This document shows positions 42,268-52,720 of a stretch of DNA of 64,000 bases, piece by piece (within the stretch, counting starts at the first letter, position 1; each line of letters begins with the position of its first letter). The DNA lies in the NCBI RefSeq assembly GCF_039908645.1, contig NZ_CP150917.1:5715001-5779000 (forward strand). The letters run 5' to 3'. Made by a program: the position numbers and the translations under genes. The notes beneath the pieces were generated by a model, which did not search any database, was not told where the DNA came from, and was given only the letters and a program-made list of their open reading frames with translations. This stretch comes from Pseudomonas helvetica. Lineage in GTDB: Bacteria > Pseudomonadota > Gammaproteobacteria > Pseudomonadales > Pseudomonadaceae.

Positions 42268-42597
42268 ATGAGCGAATTCAAACGCATCCCCCCAGAACAA
42301 GCCCAGGCATTGCGCGAACAAGGCGCGGTGGTAGTCGATGTCCGCGATCCGGCAACTTTCGCCGCACTGCACATCAGCGGATCGAAGCATCTGGATAATC
42401 ATTCCCTGCACGCATTCATCACCGCCGCCGACCTCGACGCACCGACCGTAGTGGTTTGCTATCACGGTAATTCCAGCCAGGGCGCTGCGGCATATCTGGT
42501 CAGCCAGGGCTTTTCCGACGTCTACAGCATGGACGGTGGATTCGAGCTTTGGCGTACGATTTATCCCTCGGAAACAGCGCAAGGCACTGCCGAATAA
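42268..42597 (+). CDS. glpE: thiosulfate sulfurtransferase GlpE
   Basis: Single-domain rhodanese, 109 residues, with active-site Cys64 in [12 protein letters not shown] and the CH2-type start [11 protein letters not shown]. Moves sulfur from thiosulfate to cyanide or thioredoxin. AGGAGC precedes ATG 42268; follows apaH after 33 bases. Confidence 0.93.
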   Translation: MSEFKRIPPEQAQALREQGAVVVDVRDPATFAALHISGSKHLDNHSLHAFITAADLDAPTVVVCYHGNSSQGAAAYLVSQGFSDVYSMDGGFELWRTIYPSETAQGTAE

Positions 42598-42884
42598 TTT
42601 TTTTCACACGCTCCAGCCCACGCCCGCCGTGGGCTGACGAACGGTAGTCATAACAAAACTACGCATTGCCCCCCTTACCTTGCAGATTCCGAACTATCCT
42701 TAGCCTCAGGCCATCCAAAACAGGGGAGAGCCGGTACACCGGCGCACGGATCATCGGGAGTAGCTTTCAGGGTTGATAGCTTTGAAGGTGTTCAGGGGGG
42801 TAAAAGGCAACTGCACTTTCAGTTGCTTGCCAGCATCCACTGATTGATCCGACGTCGGCTCCACGTATCGAGCGAGGTGACGTC
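42598..42884. other. intergenic region before prkA
   Basis: 287 bases. A hairpin AGCCCACG-CCCGC-CGTGGGCT at 42615-42635 may end the glpE transcript but lacks a T run. The rest should hold the prkA promoter and a ~100-base leader; no sigma signature could be fixed with confidence. AGGTGA lies just before ATG 42885. Confidence 0.55.
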
Positions 42885-44807
42885 ATGAGTATCTTTAGCC
42901 ACTTCCAACAACGCTTCGAGTCCACACGGCAGGAAGAGCTCACTCTGCAGGAGTATCTCGAACTGTGCAAAAAGGACCGTAGCGCCTACGCGTCCGCCGC
43001 CGAGCGACTACTGCTGGCCATCGGCGAACCGGAGTTGCTCGACACCTCGACCAATTCGAGACTGTCGCGCATCTTTTCCAACAAGGTGATCCGTCGGTAT
43101 CCGGCCTTTGAAGACTTCCACGGGATGGAAGAATGCATCGACCAGATCGTCTCCTACTTCCGCCACGCAGCTCAGGGCCTGGAAGAGAAGAAACAGATCC
43201 TCTACCTGCTCGGCCCCGTCGGTGGCGGTAAGTCATCCCTGGCCGAGAAGCTGAAACAGCTGATCGAAAAAGTGCCCTTCTATGCCATCAAGGGCTCTCC
43301 GGTGTTCGAGTCTCCGCTGGGGCTGTTCAACGCCACCGAAGACGGCGCAATCCTCGAAGAGGATTTCGGCATTCCGCGGCGCTACCTGAACACCATCATG
43401 TCGCCTTGGGCGACCAAACGCCTGGCCGAATTCGGAGGCGATATCAGCCAGTTCCGGGTGGTCAAACTCTACCCGTCGATCCTCAATCAGATCGCCGTGG
43501 CCAAGACCGAACCAGGTGACGAAAACAACCAGGACATCTCGGCGCTGGTGGGCAAGGTCGATATTCGCAAACTGGAAGAGTTCCCGCAGAACGACGCCGA
43601 CGCCTATAGCTACTCGGGCGCACTTTGCCGCTCCAACCAGGGCCTGATGGAATTCGTCGAAATGTTCAAGGCACCAATCAAGGTGCTGCACCCATTGCTG
43701 ACCGCCACCCAGGAAGGCAACTACAACAGTACCGAAGGCCTGGGCGCGATTCCGTTCACCGGGATCCTGCTCGCGCACTCCAACGAATCGGAGTGGCACA
43801 CCTTCCGCAACAACAAGAACAACGAAGCCTTCATCGACCGGATCTACATCGTCAAAGTACCGTATTGCCTGCGGGTCAGTGACGAAGTGAAGATCTACGA
43901 CAAGCTGCTGTTCAACAGCTCCCTGGCCAAGGCCCACTGCGCACCCGACACCCTGAAGATGCTCGCTCAGTTCACGGTGCTCTCGCGCCTCAAAGAGCCG
44001 GAAAACTCGAACATCTACTCAAAAATGCGCGTGTATGACGGTGAAAACCTCAAGGACACCGATCCGAAGGCCAAGTCGATCCAGGAATACCGCGACACCG
44101 CGGGCGTTGACGAAGGCATGAACGGTCTTTCGACCCGGTTTGCCTTCAAGATCCTGTCGAAAGTCTTCAACTTCGACCCGCATGAAATCGCCGCCAACCC
44201 GGTGCATCTGCTCTATGTGCTGGAACAACAGATCGAACAGGAACAGTTCCAGGCGGAAACCCGCGAGCGCTATCTGCGCTTCCTGAAAGAGTACCTGGCG
44301 CCGCGTTATATCGAGTTCATCGGCAAGGAAATCCAGACCGCCTACCTGGAGTCCTACAGCGAATACGGGCAAAACATCTTCGACCGCTATGTGCTCTACG
44401 CGGACTTCTGGATTCAGGATCAGGAATACCGCGATCCGGAAACCGGCGAGATCCTCAACCGCGTAGCCCTCAACGAAGAGCTGGAGAAAATCGAGAAACC
44501 GGCGGGTATCAGCAATCCGAAGGATTTCCGCAACGAAATCGTCAACTTCGTCCTGCGTGCCCGGGCCAACAACAACGGCAAGAATCCGACCTGGCTCAGC
44601 TACGAGAAGCTGCGGGTGGTCATCGAGAAAAAAATGTTCTCGAACACCGAGGATCTGCTGCCGGTCATCAGTTTCAACGCCAAGGCCAGCAAAGAGGACC
44701 AGCAGAAACACAACGACTTCGTTACACGGATGGTCGAGCGCGGCTACACCGACAAACAGGTACGACTGCTTTCCGAGTGGTACCTGCGGGTCAGGAAATC
44801 GCAGTAA
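42885..44807 (+). CDS. PrkA-family serine protein kinase (YeaG)
   Basis: 640 residues. N-terminal AAA-type domain with Walker A LLGPVGGGKSS (about residues 108-118), followed by the PrkA C-terminal domain resembling PEPCK-like kinases. In enterics YeaG acts with YeaH under nitrogen starvation and stationary phase. The three genes prkA-yeaH-spoVR form a conserved cluster. Confidence 0.92.
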   Translation: MSIFSHFQQRFESTRQEELTLQEYLELCKKDRSAYASAAERLLLAIGEPELLDTSTNSRLSRIFSNKVIRRYPAFEDFHGMEECIDQIVSYFRHAAQGLEEKKQILYLLGPVGGGKSSLAEKLKQLIEKVPFYAIKGSPVFESPLGLFNATEDGAILEEDFGIPRRYLNTIMSPWATKRLAEFGGDISQFRVVKLYPSILNQIAVAKTEPGDENNQDISALVGKVDIRKLEEFPQNDADAYSYSGALCRSNQGLMEFVEMFKAPIKVLHPLLTATQEGNYNSTEGLGAIPFTGILLAHSNESEWHTFRNNKNNEAFIDRIYIVKVPYCLRVSDEVKIYDKLLFNSSLAKAHCAPDTLKMLAQFTVLSRLKEPENSNIYSKMRVYDGENLKDTDPKAKSIQEYRDTAGVDEGMNGLSTRFAFKILSKVFNFDPHEIAANPVHLLYVLEQQIEQEQFQAETRERYLRFLKEYLAPRYIEFIGKEIQTAYLESYSEYGQNIFDRYVLYADFWIQDQEYRDPETGEILNRVALNEELEKIEKPAGISNPKDFRNEIVNFVLRARANNNGKNPTWLSYEKLRVVIEKKMFSNTEDLLPVISFNAKASKEDQQKHNDFVTRMVERGYTDKQVRLLSEWYLRVRKSQ

Positions 44808-44929
44808 TACGCTGCCGGTCAGACCGGTTGTCGTTAGCCCGAAGCCTGCATGACAAATTTCTGTTACACAGGTTTCAGGAAGGTGTTTGGAAATCGGCAG
44901 CGAAGTCCAGGCAACGCGCAGGTGGTACG

Positions 44930-44951
44930 GGAGGCGCAAGATCGCGCCTCC
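44930..44951. promoter_or_regulatory. strong hairpin between prkA and yeaH
   Basis: GGAGGCGC-AAGATC-GCGCCTCC, an 8-bp perfect stem with a 6-base loop in the 208-base intercistronic gap. No T run follows, so an RNA-processing or stability element is more likely than a terminator. Confidence 0.6.
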
Positions 44952-45015
44952 TGCCCCGCGCCCATTACCGCCAGACTTGCTCGCGATTTCTCAAGACAGC
45001 TTCTAAGGAGCAGTC

Positions 45016-46287
45016 ATGAGCTATGTGATCGACCGACGTCTCAATGGCAAGAACAAGAGCACGGTAAACCGTCAGCGGTTTCTGCGGCGCTACCGTGATC
45101 ACATCAAGAAGGCCGTCGAAGAGGCCGTCAGCCGGCGTTCCATTACCGATATGGAGCACGGTGAGCAAATCAGCATTCCTGGCCGCGATATCGACGAGCC
45201 AGTGCTTCACCATGGTCGCGGCGGCAAGCAGACCATCGTGCATCCCGGCAACAAGGAGTTCACCAGCGGCGAGCATATTGCTCGTCCGCCGGGAGGTGGC
45301 GGCGGCAGAGGCCCCGGCAAGGCCGGCAACTCCGGCGAGGGCATGGACGAGTTTGTGTTCCAGATCACCCAGGAAGAATTTCTCGAGTTCATGTTCGAGG
45401 ACCTGGAGCTGCCGAACCTGGTCAAGCGCAACCTGAGCGGCACTGATACTTTCAAGACCGTGCGCGCCGGCATCAGCAACGAAGGCAATCCTTCACGGAT
45501 CAACATCATCCGCACCCTGCGCTCGGCCCATGCTCGGCGTATCGCACTGTCAGGCAGCAGCCGGGAGAAACTGCGGGTAGCAAAAGAGGAACTGGCACGA
45601 CTTAAACAGGAAGAACCAGACAATTTCGGCGATATTCAGGAAATCGAGGCAGAAATCGAACGCTTGAGCGCGCGCATCAACCGTGTGCCGTTTCTCGACA
45701 CCTTCGACCTCAAGTACAACCTGCTGATCAAGCAGCCCAACCCCAGCTCCAAGGCGGTAATGTTCTGCCTGATGGACGTTTCCGGCTCCATGACCCAAGC
45801 CACCAAGGACATCGCCAAACGGTTCTTCATCCTGCTGTACCTGTTCCTCAAGCGTAACTACGAGAAAATCGATGTGGTGTTCATCCGCCACCACACCAGC
45901 GCCCGGGAAGTCGATGAGGAAGAGTTCTTCTACTCTCGCGAAACCGGCGGCACCATCGTTTCCAGCGCCCTGAAACTGATGCAGGAGATCATGGCCGAAC
46001 GGTATCCGAGCAACGACTGGAACATTTACGCCGCGCAAGCTTCCGACGGTGACAACTGGAACGATGACTCGCCGATCTGCCGAGACATCCTGATCAACCA
46101 GATCATGCCATTCGTGCAGTACTACACTTATGTGGAGATTACCCCCCGCGAACACCAGGCCCTGTGGTACGAATACGAGCGTATCAGCGAAGCCTTTTCC
46201 GACACGTTTGCCCAGCAACAACTGGTCTCGGCCGGGGATATCTATCCGGTTTTCCGTGAACTCTTCCAGCGCAGGTTAGTGACATGA
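45016..46287 (+). CDS. YeaH/YhbH family protein (DUF444, VWA-like)
   Basis: 423 residues. N-terminal basic segment, a Gly-rich stretch near 92-110 ([12 protein letters not shown]), a helical region with coiled-coil character (~185-220), and a C-terminal von Willebrand A-like domain with [14 protein letters not shown] near 250. AAGGAG precedes ATG 45016. Overlaps spoVR by four bases. Expected to work with the PrkA kinase. Confidence 0.92.
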   Translation: MSYVIDRRLNGKNKSTVNRQRFLRRYRDHIKKAVEEAVSRRSITDMEHGEQISIPGRDIDEPVLHHGRGGKQTIVHPGNKEFTSGEHIARPPGGGGGRGPGKAGNSGEGMDEFVFQITQEEFLEFMFEDLELPNLVKRNLSGTDTFKTVRAGISNEGNPSRINIIRTLRSAHARRIALSGSSREKLRVAKEELARLKQEEPDNFGDIQEIEAEIERLSARINRVPFLDTFDLKYNLLIKQPNPSSKAVMFCLMDVSGSMTQATKDIAKRFFILLYLFLKRNYEKIDVVFIRHHTSAREVDEEEFFYSRETGGTIVSSALKLMQEIMAERYPSNDWNIYAAQASDGDNWNDDSPICRDILINQIMPFVQYYTYVEITPREHQALWYEYERISEAFSDTFAQQQLVSAGDIYPVFRELFQRRLVT

Positions 46288-47846
46288 CCGCCAAAGAGCA
46301 GAAGCGCCAACCCATATCTACAGGCTCCGAATGGACGTTCGAGCTGATCCAGGCCTACGACCGGGAAATCAGTCGTCTTGCGGCCCGCTACGCGCTCGAT
46401 ACCTACCCCAACCAGATCGAGGTGATTACCGCCGAGCAGATGATGGATGCCTACGCCTCCGTCGGCATGCCGCTGGGCTATCACCACTGGTCCTATGGCA
46501 AACACTTCCTCAGCACCGAGAAGTCCTACAGTCGCGGCCAGATGGGACTGGCCTACGAGATCGTGATCAACTCGGACCCGTGCATCGCCTACCTGATGGA
46601 AGAAAACACCATCTGCATGCAGGCACTGGTAGTGGCCCACGCCTGCTACGGCCACAACAGCTTTTTCAAGGGTAATTACCTGTTCCGCACCTGGACCGAT
46701 GCCAGCTCGATCATCGACTACCTGGTGTTTGCCAAGCAGTACATCATGCAATGCGAAGAACGCCATGGCATCGATGCCGTGGAAGACCTGCTCGACTCCT
46801 GTCATGCCCTGATGAACTACGGTGTCGACCGCTACAAACGTCCTTATCCGATTTCCGCGGAAGAAGAGCGACGCCGGCAAAAGGATCGTGAAGAACACCT
46901 GCAAAAGCAGATCAACGACCTGTGGCGCACCATTCCAAAAGGCGCAGACAAGTTCAACGAGAAAGACAACGCACGCTTTCCGGCAGAACCGCAGGAGAAC
47001 ATCCTCTACTTCATCGAAAAGCACGCCCCGCTGCTGGAGCCATGGCAACGGGAAATCGTACGGATCGTGCGCAAGATCGCGCAGTACTTTTATCCACAGC
47101 GTCAGACTCAGGTCATGAACGAGGGCTGGGCGACGTTCTGGCACTACACCCTGATGAACGACCTGTACGATGAGGGCCTGGTGACCGACGGCTTCATGAT
47201 GGAGTTCCTGGCCTCTCACACCAGCGTAGTCTTCCAGCCCGGGTTCGACAGCCCTTACTACAACGGCATCAACCCCTACACCCTGGGTTTTTCCATGTAC
47301 CGCGACATTCGGCGCATGTGCGAAGCCCCTACTGAAGAGGATTACCGCTGGTTCCCCGAAATCGCCGGGACCGACTGGCTGTCGAGCATCAAGTTCGCCA
47401 TGAGCAGCTTCAAGGACGAAAGCTTCATCCTGCAGTACCTGTCACCCAAAGTGATTCGTGACCTGAAACTGTTCAGCATTCTCGATGACGACCAGAAAGA
47501 CGACCTGCTGGTGCCAGCCATTCATGACGAAGAAGGCTATCGGACCATTCGTGAAACCCTGGCAGCACAGTACAACCTGGGTAACCGCGAACCGAACATA
47601 CAGATCTACAGTATCGACCGGCGCGGCGACCGCTCGCTGACACTGCGCCATCAGCAACATGATCGCAAACCACTCGGAGACTCCACCGAGGAAGTGCTCA
47701 AGCACCTGCACCGCCTCTGGGGCTTCGATATTCACCTGGAAACCCTGCAAGGTGACCAGGTAATGAAAACCCATCATGTCCCGCCAAAAGGCGAGCATAG
47801 CGAGGGCGAATACGGTCGGATGGACCTCGCCGTCATTCATCTTTGA
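46284..47846 (+). CDS. SpoVR family protein
   Basis: 520 residues; conserved SpoVR blocks [35 protein letters not shown] and [16 protein letters not shown] with many His/Glu residues. Named after a Bacillus sporulation gene but widespread in non-sporing bacteria beside prkA-yeaH; biochemical role unknown. Coupled to yeaH by an ATGA overlap. Confidence 0.93.
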   Translation: MTAKEQKRQPISTGSEWTFELIQAYDREISRLAARYALDTYPNQIEVITAEQMMDAYASVGMPLGYHHWSYGKHFLSTEKSYSRGQMGLAYEIVINSDPCIAYLMEENTICMQALVVAHACYGHNSFFKGNYLFRTWTDASSIIDYLVFAKQYIMQCEERHGIDAVEDLLDSCHALMNYGVDRYKRPYPISAEEERRRQKDREEHLQKQINDLWRTIPKGADKFNEKDNARFPAEPQENILYFIEKHAPLLEPWQREIVRIVRKIAQYFYPQRQTQVMNEGWATFWHYTLMNDLYDEGLVTDGFMMEFLASHTSVVFQPGFDSPYYNGINPYTLGFSMYRDIRRMCEAPTEEDYRWFPEIAGTDWLSSIKFAMSSFKDESFILQYLSPKVIRDLKLFSILDDDQKDDLLVPAIHDEEGYRTIRETLAAQYNLGNREPNIQIYSIDRRGDRSLTLRHQQHDRKPLGDSTEEVLKHLHRLWGFDIHLETLQGDQVMKTHHVPPKGEHSEGEYGRMDLAVIHL

Positions 47847-47909
47847 TGTCAGCCGGACCTCCGAAAGTTCGACGCAAGGGTTATCCTGTCGGGCTAACGG
47901 AGGTTTTTT

Positions 47910-49139
47910 ATGCAGATTTATAAAGTCGGCGGCGCGGTCCGTGATCGCCTGCTCGGCAAGCCTGTTACCGACATCGACTGGGTGGTGGTGGGCGCCAGCA
48001 CCGAAGAAATGCTCGCCAAGGGCTATCGCCCGGTGGGTGCCGATTTTCCGGTATTCCTTCACCCCAAAAGCGGCGAGGAATATGCGCTTGCCCGCACCGA
48101 ACGCAAAAGCGGACGCGGCTACGGCGGCTTCACCTTCCATGCCAGCCCGGAAGTCACCCTGGAAGAAGACCTGATTCGTCGCGACCTGACGATCAATGCC
48201 ATGGCCGAAGACGATCACGGTCGATTGACCGATCCGTATCACGGCCAGCGTGACCTTGAAGCGCGCCTGCTTCGCCACGTTTCCCCCGCGTTCGCCGAAG
48301 ATCCTCTCCGTGTACTGCGTGTTGCCCGTTTCGCCGCACGTTATGCCGGGCTCGGCTTCACGGTAGCCCCCGAGACTCTGGACCTGATGCGTCAGCTCAG
48401 CGAATCAGGTGAGCTTGAGGCGCTGACCGCAGAGCGCAGCTGGAAAGAAATTTCCCGCGCCCTGATGGAAGACCAGCCGCACGTATTCATCCAGGTTCTG
48501 CGCGACTGTGGCGCCCTGAACGTCTTGATCCCCGAGGTTGAAGCGCTGTTCGGCGTGCCACAACCCGAAGCCCACCACCCGGAAATCGACAGCGGCGTGC
48601 ACACTTTGAGCGTTCTCGAGCAGGCCGCCCTGCACAAGCAGCCGCTGACCGTGCGCTGGGCCTGCCTGCTGCATGATCTGGGCAAAGGCCTGACACCCGA
48701 GAGCCAGTGGCCCAGACACATCGCTCACGAGCACAAGGGCCTGAGGCTGATCAAAGCGGTCAACGAGCGCTTCAAGGCCCCGCGCGACTGCCAGGAACTG
48801 GCGTTGCTGGTTGGCGAGTACCACACCCATGGTCACCGCGCACTGGAACTGAAGCCGTCGACATTGCTGGAATTACTGCAGAGCTTCGACGTTTACCGAC
48901 GGCCGCAGCGCTTTGAAGAATTCATCAACGCCTGCGAAATGGATGCCCGCGGCCGCAAAGGCCTTGAGCAGAGAAGTTATCCACAAGCGGATTATTTGCG
49001 AGGGGCGGCGACCGCCGCACGCACCGTGGCGGTTCAGCCATTGCTGGAGCTGGGATTCAAAGGCCCGGAGCTGGGCGAGGCGCTCAAGCGCGAACGGCTC
49101 AAGGCTCTGAAGGCCTACAAAGAAGCGGCGTCTGCTTGA
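47910..49139 (+). CDS. cca: CCA tRNA nucleotidyltransferase with HD domain
   Basis: Adds or repairs the tRNA 3' CCA end. 409 residues: nucleotidyltransferase motif [32 protein letters not shown], the RCC1-like neck, and a C-terminal HD phosphohydrolase domain ([16 protein letters not shown]), as in the multifunctional E. coli enzyme. ACGGAGG precedes ATG 47910. Confidence 0.96.
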   Translation: MQIYKVGGAVRDRLLGKPVTDIDWVVVGASTEEMLAKGYRPVGADFPVFLHPKSGEEYALARTERKSGRGYGGFTFHASPEVTLEEDLIRRDLTINAMAEDDHGRLTDPYHGQRDLEARLLRHVSPAFAEDPLRVLRVARFAARYAGLGFTVAPETLDLMRQLSESGELEALTAERSWKEISRALMEDQPHVFIQVLRDCGALNVLIPEVEALFGVPQPEAHHPEIDSGVHTLSVLEQAALHKQPLTVRWACLLHDLGKGLTPESQWPRHIAHEHKGLRLIKAVNERFKAPRDCQELALLVGEYHTHGHRALELKPSTLLELLQSFDVYRRPQRFEEFINACEMDARGRKGLEQRSYPQADYLRGAATAARTVAVQPLLELGFKGPELGEALKRERLKALKAYKEAASA

Positions 49140-49143
49140 AAAG

Positions 49144-49235
49144 CATCGCGGGCAAGCCTTGCTCCTACGAGACCTATGCCGAGCGTGTAAATGGCGTACG
49201 ACACAATATTGTAGGAGCCAGGCTTGCCCGCGATG
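49144..49235. repeat. REPIN, family 3
   Basis: CATCGCGGGCAAGCCTTGCT... at the left and its near complement GTAGGAGCCAGGCTTGCCCG... at 49211-49235. This arm type differs from families 1 and 2. It lies between convergent cca and folK. Confidence 0.85.
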
Positions 49236-49247
49236 GCGTCATCAAGG

Positions 49248-49766
49248 TCACAGCAGATTCGAAGGGGTCAACTGCTCACCGCGCCACTCAAACGCAACCG
49301 GCGCCAATACCTGATCAATCTTCGCCTCACTCCACAGAGAGGCAAAACTTTTACCTACACCCGGATGCACCCTGTCCGGCGCTATCAGCGACAACGGCCA
49401 CAGCACAAAGGCATTTTTCAGGATTTCCGCTCGAGGCAGGATCAATCCGTCGAAATTACCCACCAGATCGCCATACAACAGCACGTCGATATCCAACGGC
49501 AAGCCCTTGCGATCGGGGGCATAACGACCGTTGTCGGCCTCGATAAACTTCAACCGACGGTCCAGCTCCGTCAACGGAAGATCGGTAAACGCCGACACTA
49601 CGAAATTGAAAAACGGACCGCTCTTGATCCCCACCGGCTGACTTTCGAACACCGCCGAACAGCGTATATCCACCAGAAAACCGGCAAGCGCTTCCAGCCC
49701 CGCCTGCAAATGAGCTTCGCGCTCGACATTGCTGCCGAGCCCGAGAAATACCTGAGTTAGCGACAT
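49248..49766 (-). CDS. folK: 2-amino-4-hydroxy-6-hydroxymethyldihydropteridine pyrophosphokinase
   Basis: Folate pathway pyrophosphokinase, 172 residues with FLGLGSNVEREAHLQ, DIDVLLYGD (metal Asp pair) and LPRAEILKNAFVLWPL. Overlaps the folB stop by ten bases, so it is translated after folB from the same mRNA. Confidence 0.95.
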   Translation of the reverse strand: MSLTQVFLGLGSNVEREAHLQAGLEALAGFLVDIRCSAVFESQPVGIKSGPFFNFVVSAFTDLPLTELDRRLKFIEADNGRYAPDRKGLPLDIDVLLYGDLVGNFDGLILPRAEILKNAFVLWPLSLIAPDRVHPGVGKSFASLWSEAKIDQVLAPVAFEWRGEQLTPSNLL

Positions 49767-50110
49767 CCGCGCTCGATCTCCACGCCCACGCCCGTTGCAG
49801 CCGGGATAGCCCCCGGCTTGGTCAGCTTGAGGCGCAGCCAGGTAATCTTGAATTCGCTCATCAAGACTTCGGCCAGACGCTCGGCAAAGGTTTCAACCAG
49901 TTGGTACTGCGCCTGCTCGGAAAACGCCTGAATACGTGCTGTCACGCTGGCGTAGTCGAGCGCCAGGGCCAGGTCATCACCCGCCGCTGCCGGGCGATTG
50001 TCCCAGGCGAAATTCAGATCAAGACGCAGGCACTGACGGATGCCGCGCTCCCAGTCGTAGGCACCGATCACCGTGTCGACTTCCAGGCCCTCGATAAACA
50101 CTCTGTCCAA
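49757..50110 (-). CDS. folB: dihydroneopterin aldolase
   Basis: Folate pathway aldolase, 117 residues. The family start is (L/M)[20 protein letters not shown]; here the first codon is TTG at 50110, preceded by GGAGAAGAG. An upstream start at 50134 adds eight residues with two Cys that are not family-like. The catalytic Lys lies in RLKLTKPGA. Divergent from plsY. Confidence 0.93.
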   Translation of the reverse strand: MDRVFIEGLEVDTVIGAYDWERGIRQCLRLDLNFAWDNRPAAAGDDLALALDYASVTARIQAFSEQAQYQLVETFAERLAEVLMSEFKITWLRLKLTKPGAIPAATGVGVEIERGCR

Positions 50111-50184
50111 GCACTCTTCTCCGCAGCACGACAAGGGCGCAATGCGCCGTTAGAATCAGGGCGTCCTCGCCCGGAATAGTTAGC

Positions 50185-50754
50185 ATGTTTTGGTTACTGG
50201 CGATCCTCGCCTACCTGCTTGGCTCTCTGTCCTTTGCCATTTTGCTCAGCCGCCTGACCGGTAATCCCGATCCGCGAATGAGTGGCTCGGGTAATGCCGG
50301 CGCCACCAACATGTTACGCCTGGCCGGCAAAAAACTCGCCGTCCTGACCTTGCTCGGCGACCTCTGCAAAGGCCTGCTACCCGTGTTGATTGCAGGACTT
50401 GCGGGCCTCTCGGTACAGCAACAGGCCTGGGTCGGCGTCTATGCCGTGATCGGCCATCTGTATCCGTTGTACTTCCGCTTTCGCGGCGGCAAAGGTGTTG
50501 CAACGGCTGCCGGCATGCTGCTGGGGCTTTACCCTCCGGCAGCGCTCCTCGCTATCGGCGCGTGGCTATTGACCTTCTACCTCACACGCACCAGCTCGCT
50601 GGCCGCCCTGATCGCCACGCCCCTGACCCTGCCACTGCTGGCCTGGCAGGAGCCGGGAGCATTGCTGCCCATGAGCGCACTGACAGCACTGATCGTTTGG
50701 CGCCATCGCGGCAATCTACGCGACCTGTTTGCCGGGCGCGAACGGCATTTTTAA
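50185..50754 (+). CDS. plsY: acyl-phosphate:glycerol-3-phosphate acyltransferase
   Basis: First acylation step of phospholipid synthesis. 189-residue integral membrane enzyme with about five helices and the three loops [25 protein letters not shown] and [10 protein letters not shown]. Divergent from folB, convergent with tsaD. Confidence 0.95.
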   Translation: MFWLLAILAYLLGSLSFAILLSRLTGNPDPRMSGSGNAGATNMLRLAGKKLAVLTLLGDLCKGLLPVLIAGLAGLSVQQQAWVGVYAVIGHLYPLYFRFRGGKGVATAAGMLLGLYPPAALLAIGAWLLTFYLTRTSSLAALIATPLTLPLLAWQEPGALLPMSALTALIVWRHRGNLRDLFAGRERHF

Positions 50755-50790
50755 ATACTCTTGCCGAGTACGACCCTGACTCACCCGTCT

Positions 50791-51816
50791 TTACACAGGT
50801 GACAACTGCTCCATCGGCCAACGCGCCTGCACGCTGATCGCCAGACTTTCCTGCTGACCGGCCTGTAACCGCTGACACCCGGCAAAAGCGATCATTGCGC
50901 CGTTATCGGTGCAGAACTCCGGACGTGCGTAGTAAACGTCGCCCTTCATGTCGCCAAGCATTTTCTCCAGGGACACACGCAAAGCCTTGTTTGCACTGAC
51001 GCCGCCCGCGATCACCAGACGCTTGAGGCCCGCCTGCTTCAGGGCACGCTTGCACTTGATGGTCAGAGTCTCCACCACTGCCTGCTGGAAGGCCAGCGAG
51101 ATGTCGCTGCGTGTTTGCTCGCCGTCGTCCCCAGCGCTGACGCACTGCTGCCACGTGTTCAAGGCAAAGGTTTTCAAGCCGCTGAAACTGAAGTCCAGAC
51201 CCGGCCGATCACACATCGGACGCGGGAACACGAAACGTCCGGCGACGCCTTGCGCGGCCAATCGTGCGATTTCCGGACCACCAGGGTAATTGAGGCCCAT
51301 CATCTTCGCCGTCTTGTCGAACGCCTCACCGGCAGCATCATCCAGCGTCTCGCCCAACAACTCGTATTGACCGATGCCATCGACTCGAACCAGCTGGGTA
51401 TGACCACCGGACACCAACAAAGCGACGAACGGAAATTCGGGCGGTTGCGGCTCCAGCATCGGCGCCAGCAAGTGACCTTCCATGTGGTGCACACCCAAGG
51501 CTGGAATACCCCAGGCAAACGCCAGTGCCTGAGCGCAGGACGCCCCCACCAGCAAGGCCCCGACCAGGCCAGGACCCGCGGTGTAGGCGATGGCATCGAT
51601 CTCGGTCGGCACGCAGTCGGCTTCAGCCAACACCTGACGAATCAAGGGCAGCATACGTTTGACGTGGTCACGCGAAGCCAGCTCCGGCACCACGCCACCA
51701 TAGGCGCGATGCAGGTCGATCTGGCTGAACAGTGCATCGGCCAACAGGCCTTTTTCACTGTCGTAAAGTGCGACGCCGGTTTCGTCGCAGGAGGTTTCTA
51801 ATCCCAGTACTAGCAT
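50791..51816 (-). CDS. tsaD: tRNA N6-adenosine threonylcarbamoyltransferase
   Basis: t6A synthesis at position 37 of ANN-decoding tRNAs. 341 residues of the ASKHA fold: [26 protein letters not shown] (metal His), [20 protein letters not shown] and [12 protein letters not shown]. Divergent from rpsU, the classic gene pair next to the macromolecular synthesis operon. Confidence 0.97.
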   Translation of the reverse strand: MLVLGLETSCDETGVALYDSEKGLLADALFSQIDLHRAYGGVVPELASRDHVKRMLPLIRQVLAEADCVPTEIDAIAYTAGPGLVGALLVGASCAQALAFAWGIPALGVHHMEGHLLAPMLEPQPPEFPFVALLVSGGHTQLVRVDGIGQYELLGETLDDAAGEAFDKTAKMMGLNYPGGPEIARLAAQGVAGRFVFPRPMCDRPGLDFSFSGLKTFALNTWQQCVSAGDDGEQTRSDISLAFQQAVVETLTIKCKRALKQAGLKRLVIAGGVSANKALRVSLEKMLGDMKGDVYYARPEFCTDNGAMIAFAGCQRLQAGQQESLAISVQARWPMEQLSPV

Positions 51817-51921
51817 GGGTTTGCGCCTTGTTTAGGCTAAATTCGAAGGCGCGCATAATAGTCGCCACGTGATGCCCCGACCAGCGGTTTTCGATCAGAG
51901 GCTTTGCATTCCGAGCGATGA

Positions 51922-51991
51922 GGGGTTAACATCCGCAACCCTTAAAAACCGACGTCTTCAAGTGCACTTTTGCCGCGAGGATGTTGACCCC
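51922..51991 (+). promoter_or_regulatory. long stem-loop in the rpsU 5' leader
   Basis: GGGGTTAACATCC (51922-51934) can pair with GGATGTTGACCCC (51979-51991): 12 Watson-Crick pairs plus one G-U, around a 44-base loop, ending 24 bases before the rpsU start. A candidate ribosomal-protein leader structure; not matched to a known family. Confidence 0.6.
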
Positions 51992-52015
51992 GGTAATGAA
52001 TGAAGGTAGCTCTGG

Positions 52016-52231
52016 ATGCCAGCCGTCAAAGTTAAAGAGAACGAACCCTTCGACGTAGCTCTGCGTCGTTTCAAGCGCTCCTGCGAAAAAGCCGGTGTTC
52101 TGGCTGAAGTTCGTAGCCGCGAATTTTACGAGAAGCCGACTTCTGAGCGTAAACGTAAAGCAGCAGCCGCTGTTAAGCGTCACGCCAAGAAAGTTCAGCG
52201 CGAACAGCGCCGCGCCGTTCGTCTGTACTAA
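52016..52231 (+). CDS. rpsU: 30S ribosomal protein S21
   Basis: 71-residue basic protein [20 protein letters not shown]... with the usual Lys/Arg-rich C terminus ending RRAVRLY. First gene of the macromolecular synthesis unit; divergent from tsaD. Confidence 0.98.
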
Positions 52232-52720
52232 TACGCAGACGTTCGTAGCAAGCTTCTGCCAAGCCCGGCCCTCAGCCGGGCTTATGGCATTTGCGGATAT
52301 CGCTTGATGCTTCACTGTCAAAGCCGCAGACGCGACCGAGACAAACCTGCTTCACACGTCAGACCTGGCTCTTTTGCCAGCGGTGCACGTCTCTTCTGAC
52401 GAGCCTTCCAAGGCTACTGACGAGCACAACCTTTTACTGATTCCTCTCACGACGATCAGCCCAAGGCACGATTTTGCGTGCCCGCTTATGAGCTATCCGA
52501 GGCCTCCCTTTGGCCAATGCGGACTCAGCGCAACACTTTCAAACAGTCGAATACCGATGAGCACTAACGCCAGCGGATTTTCGGCAGATACACTTCCCGA
52601 CAGCGAATACGCAGACGATACCGGGTCGAGCCGCACATCCTCCGCGCCTCAACATAATGACCAGCATCAGGCCGCCTTTCGCGCGGGTTAGATTTTCAGC
52701 GCAGTGATGACGAGAACGCC
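52232..52720. other. rpsU-dnaG intergenic region, no convincing gene
   Basis: 489 bases. Near the start is the hairpin at 52261-52283. A 105-codon frame from TTG 52374 uses rare codons (AGG, TTA, ATA), has no recognised motif and is not called. In P. aeruginosa a GatB/YqeY-domain gene sits here, as I recall; no trace is seen. The dnaG promoter may lie in this gap. Confidence 0.65.
52261..52283. terminator. hairpin downstream of rpsU
   Basis: AAGCCCGGC-CCTCA-GCCGGGCTT, a 9-bp perfect stem 30 bases after the rpsU stop. No long T run follows, so it may be a partial terminator that lets some transcription reach dnaG, as between rpsU and dnaG in E. coli. Confidence 0.65.

Noticed and set aside
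52374..52691. 105-codon ORF between rpsU and dnaG
   Set aside because: TTG start without a ribosome site, rare codons throughout and no recognisable fold or family.
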